Source: Siniperca chuatsi
Lineage: Eukaryota; Chordata; Actinopteri; Centrarchiformes; Sinipercidae
Assembly (NCBI RefSeq): GCF_020085105.1
Contig: NC_058063.1
Span: 467,001-531,000 of the forward strand
DNA length: 64,000 nt
Direction of reading: 5' to 3'
Within the stretch, counting starts at the first letter, position 1. Each line of letters starts with the position of its first letter. A program made the position numbers and the translations under genes. Under the pieces are notes generated by a model. It did no database searches. It was not told where the DNA came from and worked only from the letters and a program-made list of their open reading frames with translations. Positions 45,042 through 54,950 of this stretch are shown here, one piece after another.

Positions 45042-46299
45042 GACTAGTTTGTTTAACAAGATCTTGGAGAGTGAGAGGATGCCCGAGGAATGGAGGAGAA
45101 GTGTACTGGTGCCAATTTTTAAGAACAAGGGAGATGTGCAGAGCTGTGGCAGCTGCAGAGGAATAAGGCTGATGAGCCATACAATGAAGTTGTGGGAAAG
45201 AGTAGTGGAAGCTAGGCTAAGGGCAGAGGTGAGCATTTGTGAGCAGCAATATGGGTTCATGCCTAGAAAGAGTACAACAGATGCAGTATTTGCTTTGAGG
45301 ATGCTGATGGAAGTCTGGAGTGGCAGAGAAGTATGTTAGAGTGGTGCAGGACATGTATGAGAGCTGTAAGACCGTGGTGAGGTGTGCTGTAGGTGTGACA
45401 GAGGAGTTCAAGGTGGAGGTGGGTCTGCATCAAGGATTGGCTCTGAGCCCCTTCTTATTTGCTCTGGCTGACAGATGAGGTTAGACAGGAATCTCCATGG
45501 ACTATGATGTTTGCGGATGACATTGTGATTTGTAGTGAGATCTGGGAGCAGGTGGAGGAAAATCTAGAGAGATGGAGGTCTGCTCTGGAAAACAGAGGAC
45601 TGAACCTTAGCCGCAGTAAGACAGAATACATGTGCGTCAATGAGAGGGACCCAGGTGGAACGGTGAGGTCACAGGGAGCAGAGGTGAAGAAGGTGCAGGA
45701 CTTTAAGTACTTAGGGTCAATGGTTCAGAGCAATGGAGACTGTGGAGAAGGGGTGAAGAGGCGAGTGCAAACAGGTTGGAACGGGTGGAGAAAAGTGTCA
45801 GGTGTGTTGTGTGATAAAAAAGTATCAGCAAGAATGAAAGAAAAGGTGTTGGAGACGGTGGTGAGACCAGTGATGTTGTACAGCTTAGAGACAGTGGCAC
45901 TGAAGAAAAGACAAGAGGCAGAGCTGGAGGCAGCAGAGCTTAAGATGTTGAGGTTCTCTTTGGGAGTGACGAGGATGGACAGGATTAGGAATGAGGACAT
46001 TAGAGGGACAGCTCATGTTAGATGTTTCAGAGATGAAGCCAGAGAGACCAGATTGAGGTGGTTTGGACGTGTCCAGAGGAGAGACTATGAATATATTGGT
46101 AGAAGGATGCTGAGGTTGGAGCTGCCAGGCAGGAGGTCTGGAGGAAGACCAGAGAGGAGATTTATGGATGTAGTGAGAGAGGACATGAAGTTAATTGGTG
46201 TGAGTGAAGAGGATGCAGAGGACAGGGTTAGATGGAGGCACATGATTCGCTGTGGCGACCCCTGAAAGGGAACAGCCGAAAGGAAAAAGAAGAAGAATA
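45042..46299 (+). mobile_element. RTE-clade LINE, 5' truncated
   Basis: Plus-strand insert of 1258 bp flanked by AAGCCCAGTACCCCT at 45027-45041 and 46300-46314, a perfect 15-bp target duplication. It ends with the coding end RCGDP followed by AAAGGGAACAGCCGAAAGGA and a short AAGAAG tail, typical of fish RTE elements. Confidence 0.92.
45049..46265 (+). pseudogene. RTE reverse transcriptase, truncated
   Basis: The frame at 45049-45339 encodes RMPEEWRRSVLVPIFKNKGD and a GFMPRKSTTDAVFALR block. After a shift, the 45459-46265 frame has MFADDIVICSE (catalytic ADD), LNLSRSKTEYMCVN and the C-terminal RWFGRVQRRD and WRHMIRCGDP blocks. The RT palm catalytic box is intact, but the endonuclease and RT fingers are missing and a frameshift near 45335-45460 breaks the ORF. 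Confidence 0.88.
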
Positions 46300-46348
46300 A
46301 AGCCCAGTACCCCTTAAAAAACCCAACAATTCTCTCACCTGTGCTCAA

Positions 46349-49300
46349 TCATTCATACTTTTTCTGTACCCCTAGTTCCTTTAGTCTATTATCCATTATC
46401 ACTCTCTCCCTCTGATATTTCCTACAATGTAGAATTACATGTTCCACCGATTCCTCTTCCTGACACTCCTCACACATACCCGTCTGATGTTTCCCCACCA
46501 TTTTTAATGTTTTATTTAGAGCACAGTGTCCCAGCCTTAGTCTCGTTAGTACCGTTTCCTCTTTTCTGTTTCCCCCTCCTACCTTATTTATTTTAATACT
46601 CTTTTGGATATGGTATAAATGTCTCCCTTTCCCCTCACTATAACACATTTCTTGCCATTTCTGGTTAGATTCTTTCCCAGATTATACATTTTACTTCCGC
46701 TTTACTGATTCTTATTTGCATTTCTACATTTTCCTTCTTTAATGCCTTCTTTGCAACCTTGTCCACTTTTTCATTCCCCTTCACTCCTATGTGTGCTGGA
46801 ACCCATAAAAATTTAACTAGTTTTCCCTAGTATGTTATTCTTGTAACTGAGTAGAGAATTTCATATAGTATATCCTGTCGACTTCAATGGAACGATATTA
46901 GACTAACTAGAGCTGAAGCTGAGTCTGTACATATTATGATTCTGTCAATTTTCGCTTCTTCCACCCAACGTAATGAGACTAAAATTGCAACCATCTCCAC
47001 TGTACAAACTGCTAAATTATTAGACGTTCTTCTATTGATTTCTTAGCGCCATCTGTGTATATTTGAGTATAGTTTTTATATTCTTCAGTAATATAATCAT
47101 TAAACACCCCAACCAAATCAGCACTTTTTTCTTTCCTTTTAATCTCTAATAGATACCAATCTACCTCCGGACATCTCATCTTCCATGGGGCTATGACTGG
47201 ATGAACTATTGAAGAGCTGATTTTCATATCAGATGCCCCAAGCTCTTTTGCTGTTTTATTCCCTATATGACCAAAGTTGTCCTTTTTACTTCTCTCTTTC
47301 CTCCAGCATTCCTTCAGCACTTCTTTTGTGGGGTGCGAGTCATTATGCCCCTGCAAGTTAACCCAGTAATTTGTTATTATATGCCGTCTCCTTAGTTCCA
47401 GTGGCATCTCTCCTACCTCTACGTGGATAGCTGAGACAGGTGATGTCTTAAAAGCTCCACTCCACACTCTCAACGCTTGAGCCTGAATCACATCCAATTG
47501 TTTTAAATGTGATCTAGCTGCTGATGTATACACTATACTGCCATAATCCACCGTAGGACACATAAACTCTTTTCACTGCTTGGCAACTTGCCCCCCATTC
47601 TCTACCAGTCAAGCATCGCATTACATTTATTACTTTTTTACTTTTTTCCACTATTCTTCTAATATGATCTGCCCATGTTAAACGGGAATCAAAAAGCACC
47701 CCCAGGAATTTGAATGTTCCTGCTCTCTCTATTTCTTTCCCATACATCCTTATTTTCAATCTTTCATCTATTCTTTTATTAGTAAAGAAAACACTTTTGG
47801 TTTTTTCCACTGAGAATCTACATCCCCACTCTTTCCCCCACTCCACCACTTTATCTACAGCTCCTTGCACTTTCCCAACTGCATAATCCACATTTTTCCC
47901 CCTCTTCCACAGAGCCCCATCGTCTGCAAAAAGTGACCTACCTATATCAGCTGGAATCTTTAAAAAGATATCATTAATCATTATTATGAATAGTAGTGGG
48001 CTTACTACACTACCTTGTACCTTACTACAGTATACTGACTTGACAGTTCTGATCCTATTCTTACTTGGATATTCCTTTCACACAAAAAATCTTTTATCCA
48101 ATTGAAAACTCTCCCTCCAATCCCCAACTTGTGTAACTTAATCAGAACTCCCTCCTTCCACATCATATCATAAGCTTTTTCTATATCCAAAACACTGCAA
48201 TTACTGCCTCTGCTGCTATATTTTCCTGGGCTTTCCTTATTTCACTTTCTAGTCTAACAACTGCATCCATGGTACTCCTACCTTTCCTAAACCCACTCTG
48301 ATAATTTGATATATTTTCCTTTTTCTCAAGCTCATATGATAACCTTTCTGTTATCCTTCTTTCCATTATTTTGCATACATTAGAGGTTAATGCTATTGGT
48401 CTATAGCTATTGGGTTTTGATGGATCCTTGCCAGGTTTCCTTATCGGAATTACAACCGCTTCTTTCCATGTTTTTGGCAATCTTCCCTCTTCCCAGACTC
48501 TATTATACAGATGCAACAATTTCAAAAGCGCATTTTCTCCTAAATTTTTTAACATCACATAGCATACTTCATCTTTCCCCGGTGATGACGATCTTGACAT
48601 TTTTATTGCTCTCTTCATTTCTTCCATTGTAAATGGTTCATCTATTATACAATCTACTTCTTCCTTCCTTTCTAATATCCCTGGATAATGTCTTATTTTC
48701 CCCTCTCTTCTTCTTCTCTCTTCATCTGATAGGTTTTCTGAACTATGTATGCTTTGACCATGCTCTCTGCTTTTTCCCTATTTGACACTGCTAAACCTTC
48801 CTCTGTTACTATAACCGGGTATTCCCATTCCCTTCTATCTCCTCCCATCCTCCCATCACAAAAAGTCCTCCAGCTAGCCCTCTTAGCCTGTCGTACTGTT
48901 CTTCTCGCTGTAGCCTGTGCCTTCTTGTACTAGATTAAATGTTGCATATTATGGGTTCTTTTGACTAATCTGAATGCTTTATTCCTATCCCTTACTGCCT
49001 GCTGACATTCCTCTGTGCACCATGGTACCAATTTTCTCTTCTTCCTATTTTTATTTTTTGGAATAGAACTCTCTGCTGCTATTATAATTGCTGATGTAAA
49101 GTGATTATTCAGTTCATCGAAATCTTCAGATACCTCCATCCTCATTATCGTCTCCTCACTCAATATCTGGAACTTGTCCCAATCTGCCTTCTCAAATATC
49201 CATTTTGGACTTCCATCACCTGGTCTTTTTTCCCCTCTTTCTCCAATTGAACAAACAACTGGGTAATGATCACTACCTATTGTATCACTTGTCCAAATCT

Positions 49301-49864
49301 CCCAGTTACTAATACCAGCTAGCGAGTTAGATACTAAGGTAATATCTATTGCTGATTCTTTCCCCGTATTTACATTTATTCTCGTACCTCTACCATCATT
49401 CATACATACTAAATTCCTATCCTCCATCAACTCTTCAATTACTCTTCCATTTGAGTCAGTATGATAGCCTCCCCACACTGTACTGTGAGCATTAAAGTCT
49501 GCGCACCATACCACTTTATTTTTATCTTGACCTTGTATTGACAATAAATTATTCCGATATCCCCCCCCCATATTTCCACCATTACACATTCCTGATCATC
49601 TCCCACACTCAGTTGTCTATATGGGATTCCTTGCTTGATAAATGTAGCACAACCCCCGCCTTTTCCAAGATCTCTATTTTATCCCTGAATATCCATAAAT
49701 TATAAAATCTAAGTTTGGTTTCAGCCAAGTTTCTTGAACACAGATTATGTCTGGTTTCACTGCCAGTGTTTTAATGAAGTGTTTGAATTCCTGACCATTA
49801 GCCAGTAAACTCCTGGCATTCCATTGTAGGAGGATTACCATAATTAAGATTAACCAACCCATGG
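46349..49864 (-). pseudogene. Nimb copy B ORF2 (EN, RT, RNase H, zinc finger)
   Basis: Nearly the full ORF2 domain order. The endonuclease at 49864-48930 has LLQWNARSLLANGQEFKHF, CVQETWLKP, DFNAHSTVWGG and SDHYPVV. The RT at 48627-47514 has SSSPGKDEVCYVMLKNLG, NSYRPIALTSNVCKIMER, MDIEKAYDMMWKEGV and the catalytic LFADDGALW. RNase H at 47563-47012 begins IYTDGAKKS. The C-terminal zinc finger at 46648-46349 reads CEECQEEESVEHVILHCRKY. Separate frames and stops (for example near 48190, 47990 and 47010) show it is inactive, but the active-site residues of EN and RT are kept, so decay is recent compared with copy A. Confidence 0.9.
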
Positions 49865-50584
49865 TACATCCTGACTTGACTGAATGGCAAGGTTTTCCCT
49901 CACCTCTTCCCACGTCAGTCCTACACTCAAAAAAATTAAACCTTGACATTAATTAATTTTTTCTTGTCAACAGGTTCCACCCAATTTAATTATGAAAGTT
50001 GAAAAAAAAATTTCAAGGTTATCTAACTTAATGGGGTTGTTTTAGGAAGAATTTTTGACTCAAGCCAACTATTATCACTATTTTTTGCTCAACAAGAGAT
50101 GTTTGAGTTTAACTAACTAAAGTCAGTTATGTTATATGGACTAACCAAATTTGTTTAGAAGTTGCATATTACATATGTGTTTATTCAAAGTAAACTAATG
50201 ATTATACAACAAAACATTCAATTCAAGCCTAATAAATGCTTTCACTAACTTTAATTTTTACTAGTTAGGTTGAATTAACTCTAGTTTGTCAACAGGTTCC
50301 ACACAAATTACTTTAGTAAACTCAACTTAACATTTGTTAGTTCCTTTATTAACAAAACACAAGAGTTTATGAACAACACAACACAATTGTTTATCAAATT
50401 CTGTTTTACAAAAGAGAAAACAGTTAAACATACCTATGAATGGCAGCATTTAAAGATAGTTATCTTTACCTTTAAAATAAAAAAGTCAACAACTCTGGAC
50501 ACGCATTACATGCATGTCACCAAACAGTGGTGAACAGTGGTGCGTGTCACAAAAAAACAGAAAAAGGGTATATAATCTTTCAAG

Positions 50585-51275
50585 TGTTTTTCAATTAAAT
50601 GGTTTTTAAGTGCAAAGCAGGCCTTTATGTTAAACGCCACAAACCTTTAAGTGCTCAATGTTGGTTCACTCATACAGTGTGTTTTTAAGCATCTGTACAT
50701 GCTTTACATGACAAGAAACACATCACCCAGAACAGTGGTGTGTGTCACATACAAAAAAAAGAAAAAAAGGTATATAAACTCCCAAGTCATGAAGCACTTC
50801 AACACCTTCAATCACTATTCCAACATCAATTGGCGTGATGGTGGCATCACCACTTCCCTCAGCGTTAATGCTATAGAGAAAAAACAAACAAACAAAAAAA
50901 GACACAGTCTGGACACGCTTTACATGACAAAGAAACATCTCACCCAGAACAGTGGTGGGTGTAACACACAAAAAAATAAAAATAAAAAAGGGTATATAAA
51001 GTGTTTTTCAATTAAATGGTTTCAAATGCAAAGCAGGCCTTCATGTTAAATGCCACACGCTCAATGTTGGTTCACTCATATAGTTTGTTTTTAAGCATCT
51101 GTACCTTGGTTGAGAGTCTGGGAGCATCCAGCTGGAGGAAGATTTTCTGAAGCAACTCAAAGAACGTTTTCAGCTCCTGAGGATAACTGAGGTTCATTGC
51201 ATGTATGACACCCATTAAGAGTGCACATGCAGAAGCGATGTCTCCCAAGTCATGAAGCACTTCAACACCTTCAGT
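50585..51275 (-). repeat. Internal duplications of the SAMD3-like 3' region
   Basis: Segments around 50585-50885 and 50935-51275 repeat each other. Shared pieces are 'gtgtttttcaattaaatggt', 'gcaaagcaggcctt', 'gctcaatgttggttcactca' and 'tcccaagtcatgaagcactt'. The first copy contains shortened pieces of the coding exon (encoding VQMLKN-LYE and EGVEVLHDLG) separated by spacer sequence. It is a partial tandem duplication within the element. Confidence 0.7.
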
Positions 51276-51279
51276 CACT

Positions 51280-52590
51280 CTCCGGGCTCTCCGGTCTCTC
51301 CCATTGTGGCCAACCTGTACATGGAACAGTTTGAGAAGAAGGCATTATCCTCGTTTCCGGGCACACCACCAAGTCATTGGTACCGTTACGTGGATGACAC
51401 CTTTGTGAAAATCAAGAAACAAGACTTGGAAGCGTTCTCAGAGCATATTAATACGGTGGACCCCAACATCAAGTTCATGCGTGAGGATGCAAAAGAGAAC
51501 CGCTTGGCCTTTCTTGATTGTTCTACTCTCAGAGGAGAGGACGGAAAGCTCCATATAGAAGTGTACAGGAAACCAACACATACGGATCAATACCTGCTCT
51601 TTGACTCACATCATCCACTACAGCACAAACTGGGTGTAATCCGGACATTACAACACAGAGCCAAAGAAGTGCCCACAGGCTCAGAGGGTAAGAAGAAAGA
51701 GGAAAGGCATGTCCAGAATGCACTCTCAGCCTGTGGTTATCCTACTTGGGCTATCAACAAAGTTAAAAGAGCCAAAAAACAGGACAAAAGTGTAACTGAA
51801 CCGAGAAGGAACGGTGTCTCCATTCCTTATGTATCTGGACTGTCTGAAAAACTACAAAGGATCTTTAGACAGCACGATGTTCCTGTCTTCTTTAAACCAG
51901 GCAACACTTTAAGACAGAAACTCGTTCACCCTAAGGACAAGTTACCCACACAAAAACAGAGCAATGTTGTCTACTCCATTCAGTGCAGTGAGGAAAACTG
52001 CAAAGAACAGTACATAGGCGAAACCAAACAGCCACTTCACAAAAGACTTTATCAGCACAGACGACACGCTAACTCAGGATTACAGAGCGCCGTGCATTTG
52101 CATTTAAAAGCTACAAACCACACATTTGAAGACAGCGGGGTGAAGATTCTTAGTAGAGAGAAGAGTTGGTTTGAACGGGGTGTCAAGGAAGCCATTTTTG
52201 TGAAGAAAGAGAACCCTCTTTGAACAGAAATGGTGGTCTGAGATTTAATCTGCCCAAAGTCTATCAGAGTGTATTATCACCTTGGTCACGCCTATCACAT
52301 GCTAATCAGGCACTTAACAGTGATGAAGTAGATGCAGCCAGAGAACAATAGGCCTGATTACTGATCACTGGGCCATCTTGAAACTATTAGGTCAGTTTCA
52401 GGTGAAACTAGCTATTAACAGATACTCAGGCAGATTCCCTCCTGAGGGCAGGGCTTATGTAACTCAGATTAGCTTAAATTTCCAGTTCCCGTCCAATTTT
52501 TTCACAATTGAGAATGACTTCCGGATGGGAGCCGAAACGTCTTGATTCTGAAAACAGTGTCCAGATGACTACGACTGAAACCTTTTCTAC
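51280..52590 (+). mobile_element. Penelope-like element, 5' truncated
   Basis: A 1311-bp insert between two copies of TTCAGTCACT (51270-51279 and 52591-52600). It carries a long open frame with RT and GIY-YIG endonuclease (51282-52223) and a 370-bp 3' tail matching 964-1166. The tail contains a hammerhead-like motif at 52523-52541. Confidence 0.9.
51282..52223 (+). CDS. Penelope RT C-terminal half with GIY-YIG nuclease
   Basis: An open frame of about 314 codons without a stop, lacking its N-terminus because of 5' truncation. The RT part has SPGSPVSPIVANLYMEQFE, the catalytic box RYVDDTFVKI and the LAFLDC and YRKPTHTDQYLLFDSHHP blocks typical of Penelope-like elements. A linker (LQRIFRQHDVPVFFKPGNTL) leads to the GIY-YIG endonuclease, seen as VVYSIQC, EQYIGETKQPLHKRLYQHRR and an H-rich segment. 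It ends at KKENPL. In the family the two domains nick the target and copy the RNA there. The surviving part has no disabling mutation, so the insertion is young, but it cannot move by itself. No host promoter is evident. Confidence 0.88.
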   Translation, partial: PGSPVSPIVANLYMEQFEKKALSSFPGTPPSHWYRYVDDTFVKIKKQDLEAFSEHINTVDPNIKFMREDAKENRLAFLDCSTLRGEDGKLHIEVYRKPTHTDQYLLFDSHHPLQHKLGVIRTLQHRAKEVPTGSEGKKKEERHVQNALSACGYPTWAINKVKRAKKQDKSVTEPRRNGVSIPYVSGLSEKLQRIFRQHDVPVFFKPGNTLRQKLVHPKDKLPTQKQSNVVYSIQCSEENCKEQYIGETKQPLHKRLYQHRRHANSGLQSAVHLHLKATNHTFEDSGVKILSREKSWFERGVKEAIFVKKENPL

Positions 52591-52700
52591 TTCAGTCACT
52601 ATTCCAACATCAACTGGAGTGGTGGTGGCATCACCTCCCTCAGCATTAATGCTGTAGATGCCAAAGACAACTTGTTCAAGGTTCCTCTGGGCAGCACAGC

Positions 52701-53672
52701 CATCTGAATCCTTTCCACACACAAAAAGGACAACAATGAAATCACCAGCCAATTACAATTCCAAAGAGCTCATTTGCATTGCAGTTGGATTACTAACTTT
52801 TGGTCCAAACTGATTCCTCACAATTTGTACACTCACAGGCCACTTTATTAGCCCTTATAGGGTCTTTGGGGACTTTTTGGACCCCAAATGATGTTTGCCA
52901 AAATAAAAACATGGAGTACGTTTTCAAGCTTAAGCAGCACTGCTGCTAATTTTTTCTCTATTGTCTTCTCATCAATCAGCAGATTTTAGTTTAGTTTCAG
53001 TCGGATGGACACCTAGTGGTTGAACTTTGTATTGCAGTTTCAACGGAGAATGACTGCAGCATTGTTTTTCAAATTAACAAGCATGTTAACTTAGTACGTT
53101 TCTTAAATATATATCTGCAAACATATTATTGTATTTTTATGCTTTAGTAATGTCAAAAACTTAACGTAAACACTACAGTCAGAAAAATGTAAGATACAGT
53201 TCAGGTAAACATTTTTACATTGTGTAATTCTATTTATTAAACATGTAAAATCATTTCCAAAATATTACATATAGCATTATAAATGTTGTGTTCAGGCGTT
53301 CATGATATAAAAAAATAAACATACTAGTATAACTTTGAAAATAGAGTGAACACTGAGCAGTTTTCCGTGAGCGGGAAAGTAAACTTGGATATTTGGAAAA
53401 AATCAGTCGTAGACTCGCTCCAGTTAACGGAAATCCATCGTAGTGACAGAGAACATTAATCCATGAACTATCAATTACTACTTTTCTTTTCGACCAAATA
53501 ATGGAAATATGCAACGGACCAACCTGCACCACGTGGCTAAGCTAGCATGCTAACTTCAGCATGTCTAAGACGCTAGAACTCTCTAAAACTAAAGCAAGCC
53601 AAAAATAAAGAACATATCTCTTATTACAAATAACAAAATATTGATGGTGGAAAAACAAATATCCTCCTACCT
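52701..53672 (-). other. Presumed intron region of the SAMD3-like element
   Basis: Lies between the acceptor-like site near 52704 and the donor-like site near 53670. AT-rich, no further coding block recognised. Confidence 0.35.
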
Positions 53673-53835
53673 TTGCCAGCCGTTGAAAAGGTAAGACGTC
53701 CCTCTATCAAAACCAAACGCAGGTGTGCAGAGAATGAACTGTCTTTGTGCATGTGTAATCTAATGTGTCTTGCTCTTCTTCTTCTATGGGGTTTCATGGC
53801 AGTTGTCGTCGCACTACACTGCCACCCTCCGGATG
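53673..53835 (-). promoter_or_regulatory. Leader or promoter region of the SAMD3-like element
   Basis: On the minus strand this reads GGAGGGTGGCAGTGTAGTGC, then CATAGAAGAAGAAGAGCAAG, and ends CAACGGCTGGCAAAG at a GTAGG donor. The compact GC-richer patch before a donor suggests an untranslated first exon. This is inference from layout. Confidence 0.35.
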
Positions 53836-54043
53836 TAAGAATTTTTTACTTAACATAAATGGTTTGTGTTGAGACCACGCGTTAGGATTTTGTATAGTTA
53901 AGTTGAGACATAATTACATGGACCTTAATAGAAAAAAACATTTTAAGTCAACAAAGACAATTATTATAAGTAAACTGAAAATAAATATATTATGTAAAGT
54001 GCACAACCTTCCTTGTTCATTTTTTTGAGTTTATTTGTCAGAG

Positions 54044-54950
54044 TGGCGGTCTCCGACCAGCTCTTCCGCCTACGTCAGGGAAAATCTTTAGCGAGTGACT
54101 ACACACACAGTTCCGCACGCTAGCGGCTGCTAGTGGATGGAATGAGGCTGCACTGATGACAGCCTATCGCCAGGGTTTGAATTCCCAACTCCGTAAGAAA
54201 TTGGTTACGATAACAGTGTTGGACTTGAGAACTTCATGCAGAAAACTGTGAAAATTGCTCATTTACTTACCGCATGCAAGCCGGAAGAAACCGATCATTC
54301 ATCGCTCTCACCCGAAGCCTGTCCTCCAGTACCAGAGCCCATGCAGGTTGACTCCCACCAGCTCTCTCCCCAGGAACGTGCACTCCGTCTGAACCAGGGC
54401 CGGTGCCTGTATTGCGGGGCCTCTGGGCATCAGATCAGGGCATGCCCAACCCATCCTCCACGTCCTGTGGTGAGTACCATTCCCAGTTCTCCTGCAATTT
54501 CTAAATTAACCCTTCTAGAAATTCAATTACTCACCCCTCATTCTGTCGTTGCAGTACGAGCCCTCCTCGACTCGGGCTCTTCTGGCAACTTCATCTCCCC
54601 GTCGTTATTAAAACGACTAGAGTTACCGTTTCCTCATGCTGAACTTAAGGTAGAAACCATCCAGGGAAAACCGCTGGGATGTGGTAGAGTGAAATATCAA
54701 ACACCACCCATCATCCTACGTGTTGGTTGCGTGCACAGAGAACAGATCTCCTTCCTGGTACTGGAGGAACCCACCGTAGACGTCATCCTGGGACCCCCAT
54801 GGCTCGCTCAACACTCTCCGGAAGTCAGATGGGAGTCCAGTGAGATTCTGCGGTGGAGTCCAGCCTGCCTTCGACAGTGTATCTCCTCGGTTCCCAAACC
54901 TCCGGTCAGTCACTCTCCCGTCCAGGTACATGCCACTCATGTGGAGAGTC
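54044..54950 (+). pseudogene. Gypsy copy 2 gag end and protease
   Basis: The first 190 bases encode the capsid C-terminus in shifted frames (RLRQGKSLASDYT, MTAYRQGLNSQLRKKLV). The frame from 54236 holds the nucleocapsid knuckle CLYCGASGHQIRAC (CX2CX4HX4C, about residues 59-72 of that frame) and the aspartic protease active site ALLDSGSSGNFISPSLLKRL, followed by DVILGPPWLAQHSPEV. Both catalytic motifs are intact. A frameshift near 54950 separates it from RT. Confidence 0.88.

Larger units (their letters stand above)
44847..49920 (-). mobile_element. I/Nimb-clade LINE, copy B, 3' portion
   Basis: 3' end with GAA repeats (TCTTCTTCTTC at 44847-44875), then GCATTACCGCCACC, then ORF2. It is interrupted by an RTE element at 45042-46299. 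At 49920 the coding sequence breaks off inside the end of ORF1 and continues at 57843. Confidence 0.88.
51072..52700 (-). pseudogene. SAMD3-like C-terminal exon, split by a Penelope insertion
   Basis: Reading on the minus strand, an acceptor-like TGTGTGTGGAAAG precedes the exon at about 52704. The part at 52700-52601 encodes DSDGCAAQRNLEQVVFGIYS and TPVDVGIVTE. The second part, 51270-51072, encodes GVEVLHDLGDIASACALLMG, VIHAMNLSYPQELKTFFELL, QKIFLQLD and ends KVQMLKNKLYE with a stop. The leucine-rich end matches my memory of C-termini of fish proteins annotated as SAMD3-like, a group often multiplied by mobile elements; the function is unknown. The SAM domain and earlier exons are not visible. 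Without the insertion the frame is open, so decay is recent. Confidence 0.6.
49921..54030 (-). mobile_element. DNA-transposon-like element carrying a SAMD3-like exon
   Basis: It begins ACTCAAAAAAATTAAACC (49924) and its other end reads on the minus strand ACTCAAAAAAATGAACAAGG (about 54003-54022), giving short inverted ends. Inside, on the minus strand, are a CT-rich promoter-like leader (53740-53830) with a splice-donor-like AAAGGTAGGAGG at 53670, then a C-terminal SAMD3-like exon (split by a Penelope-like element), then duplicated 3' segments (50585-51275). It separates the two halves of Nimb copy B. I do not recognise a transposase. The autonomous partner and superfamily are unknown. Confidence 0.55.
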
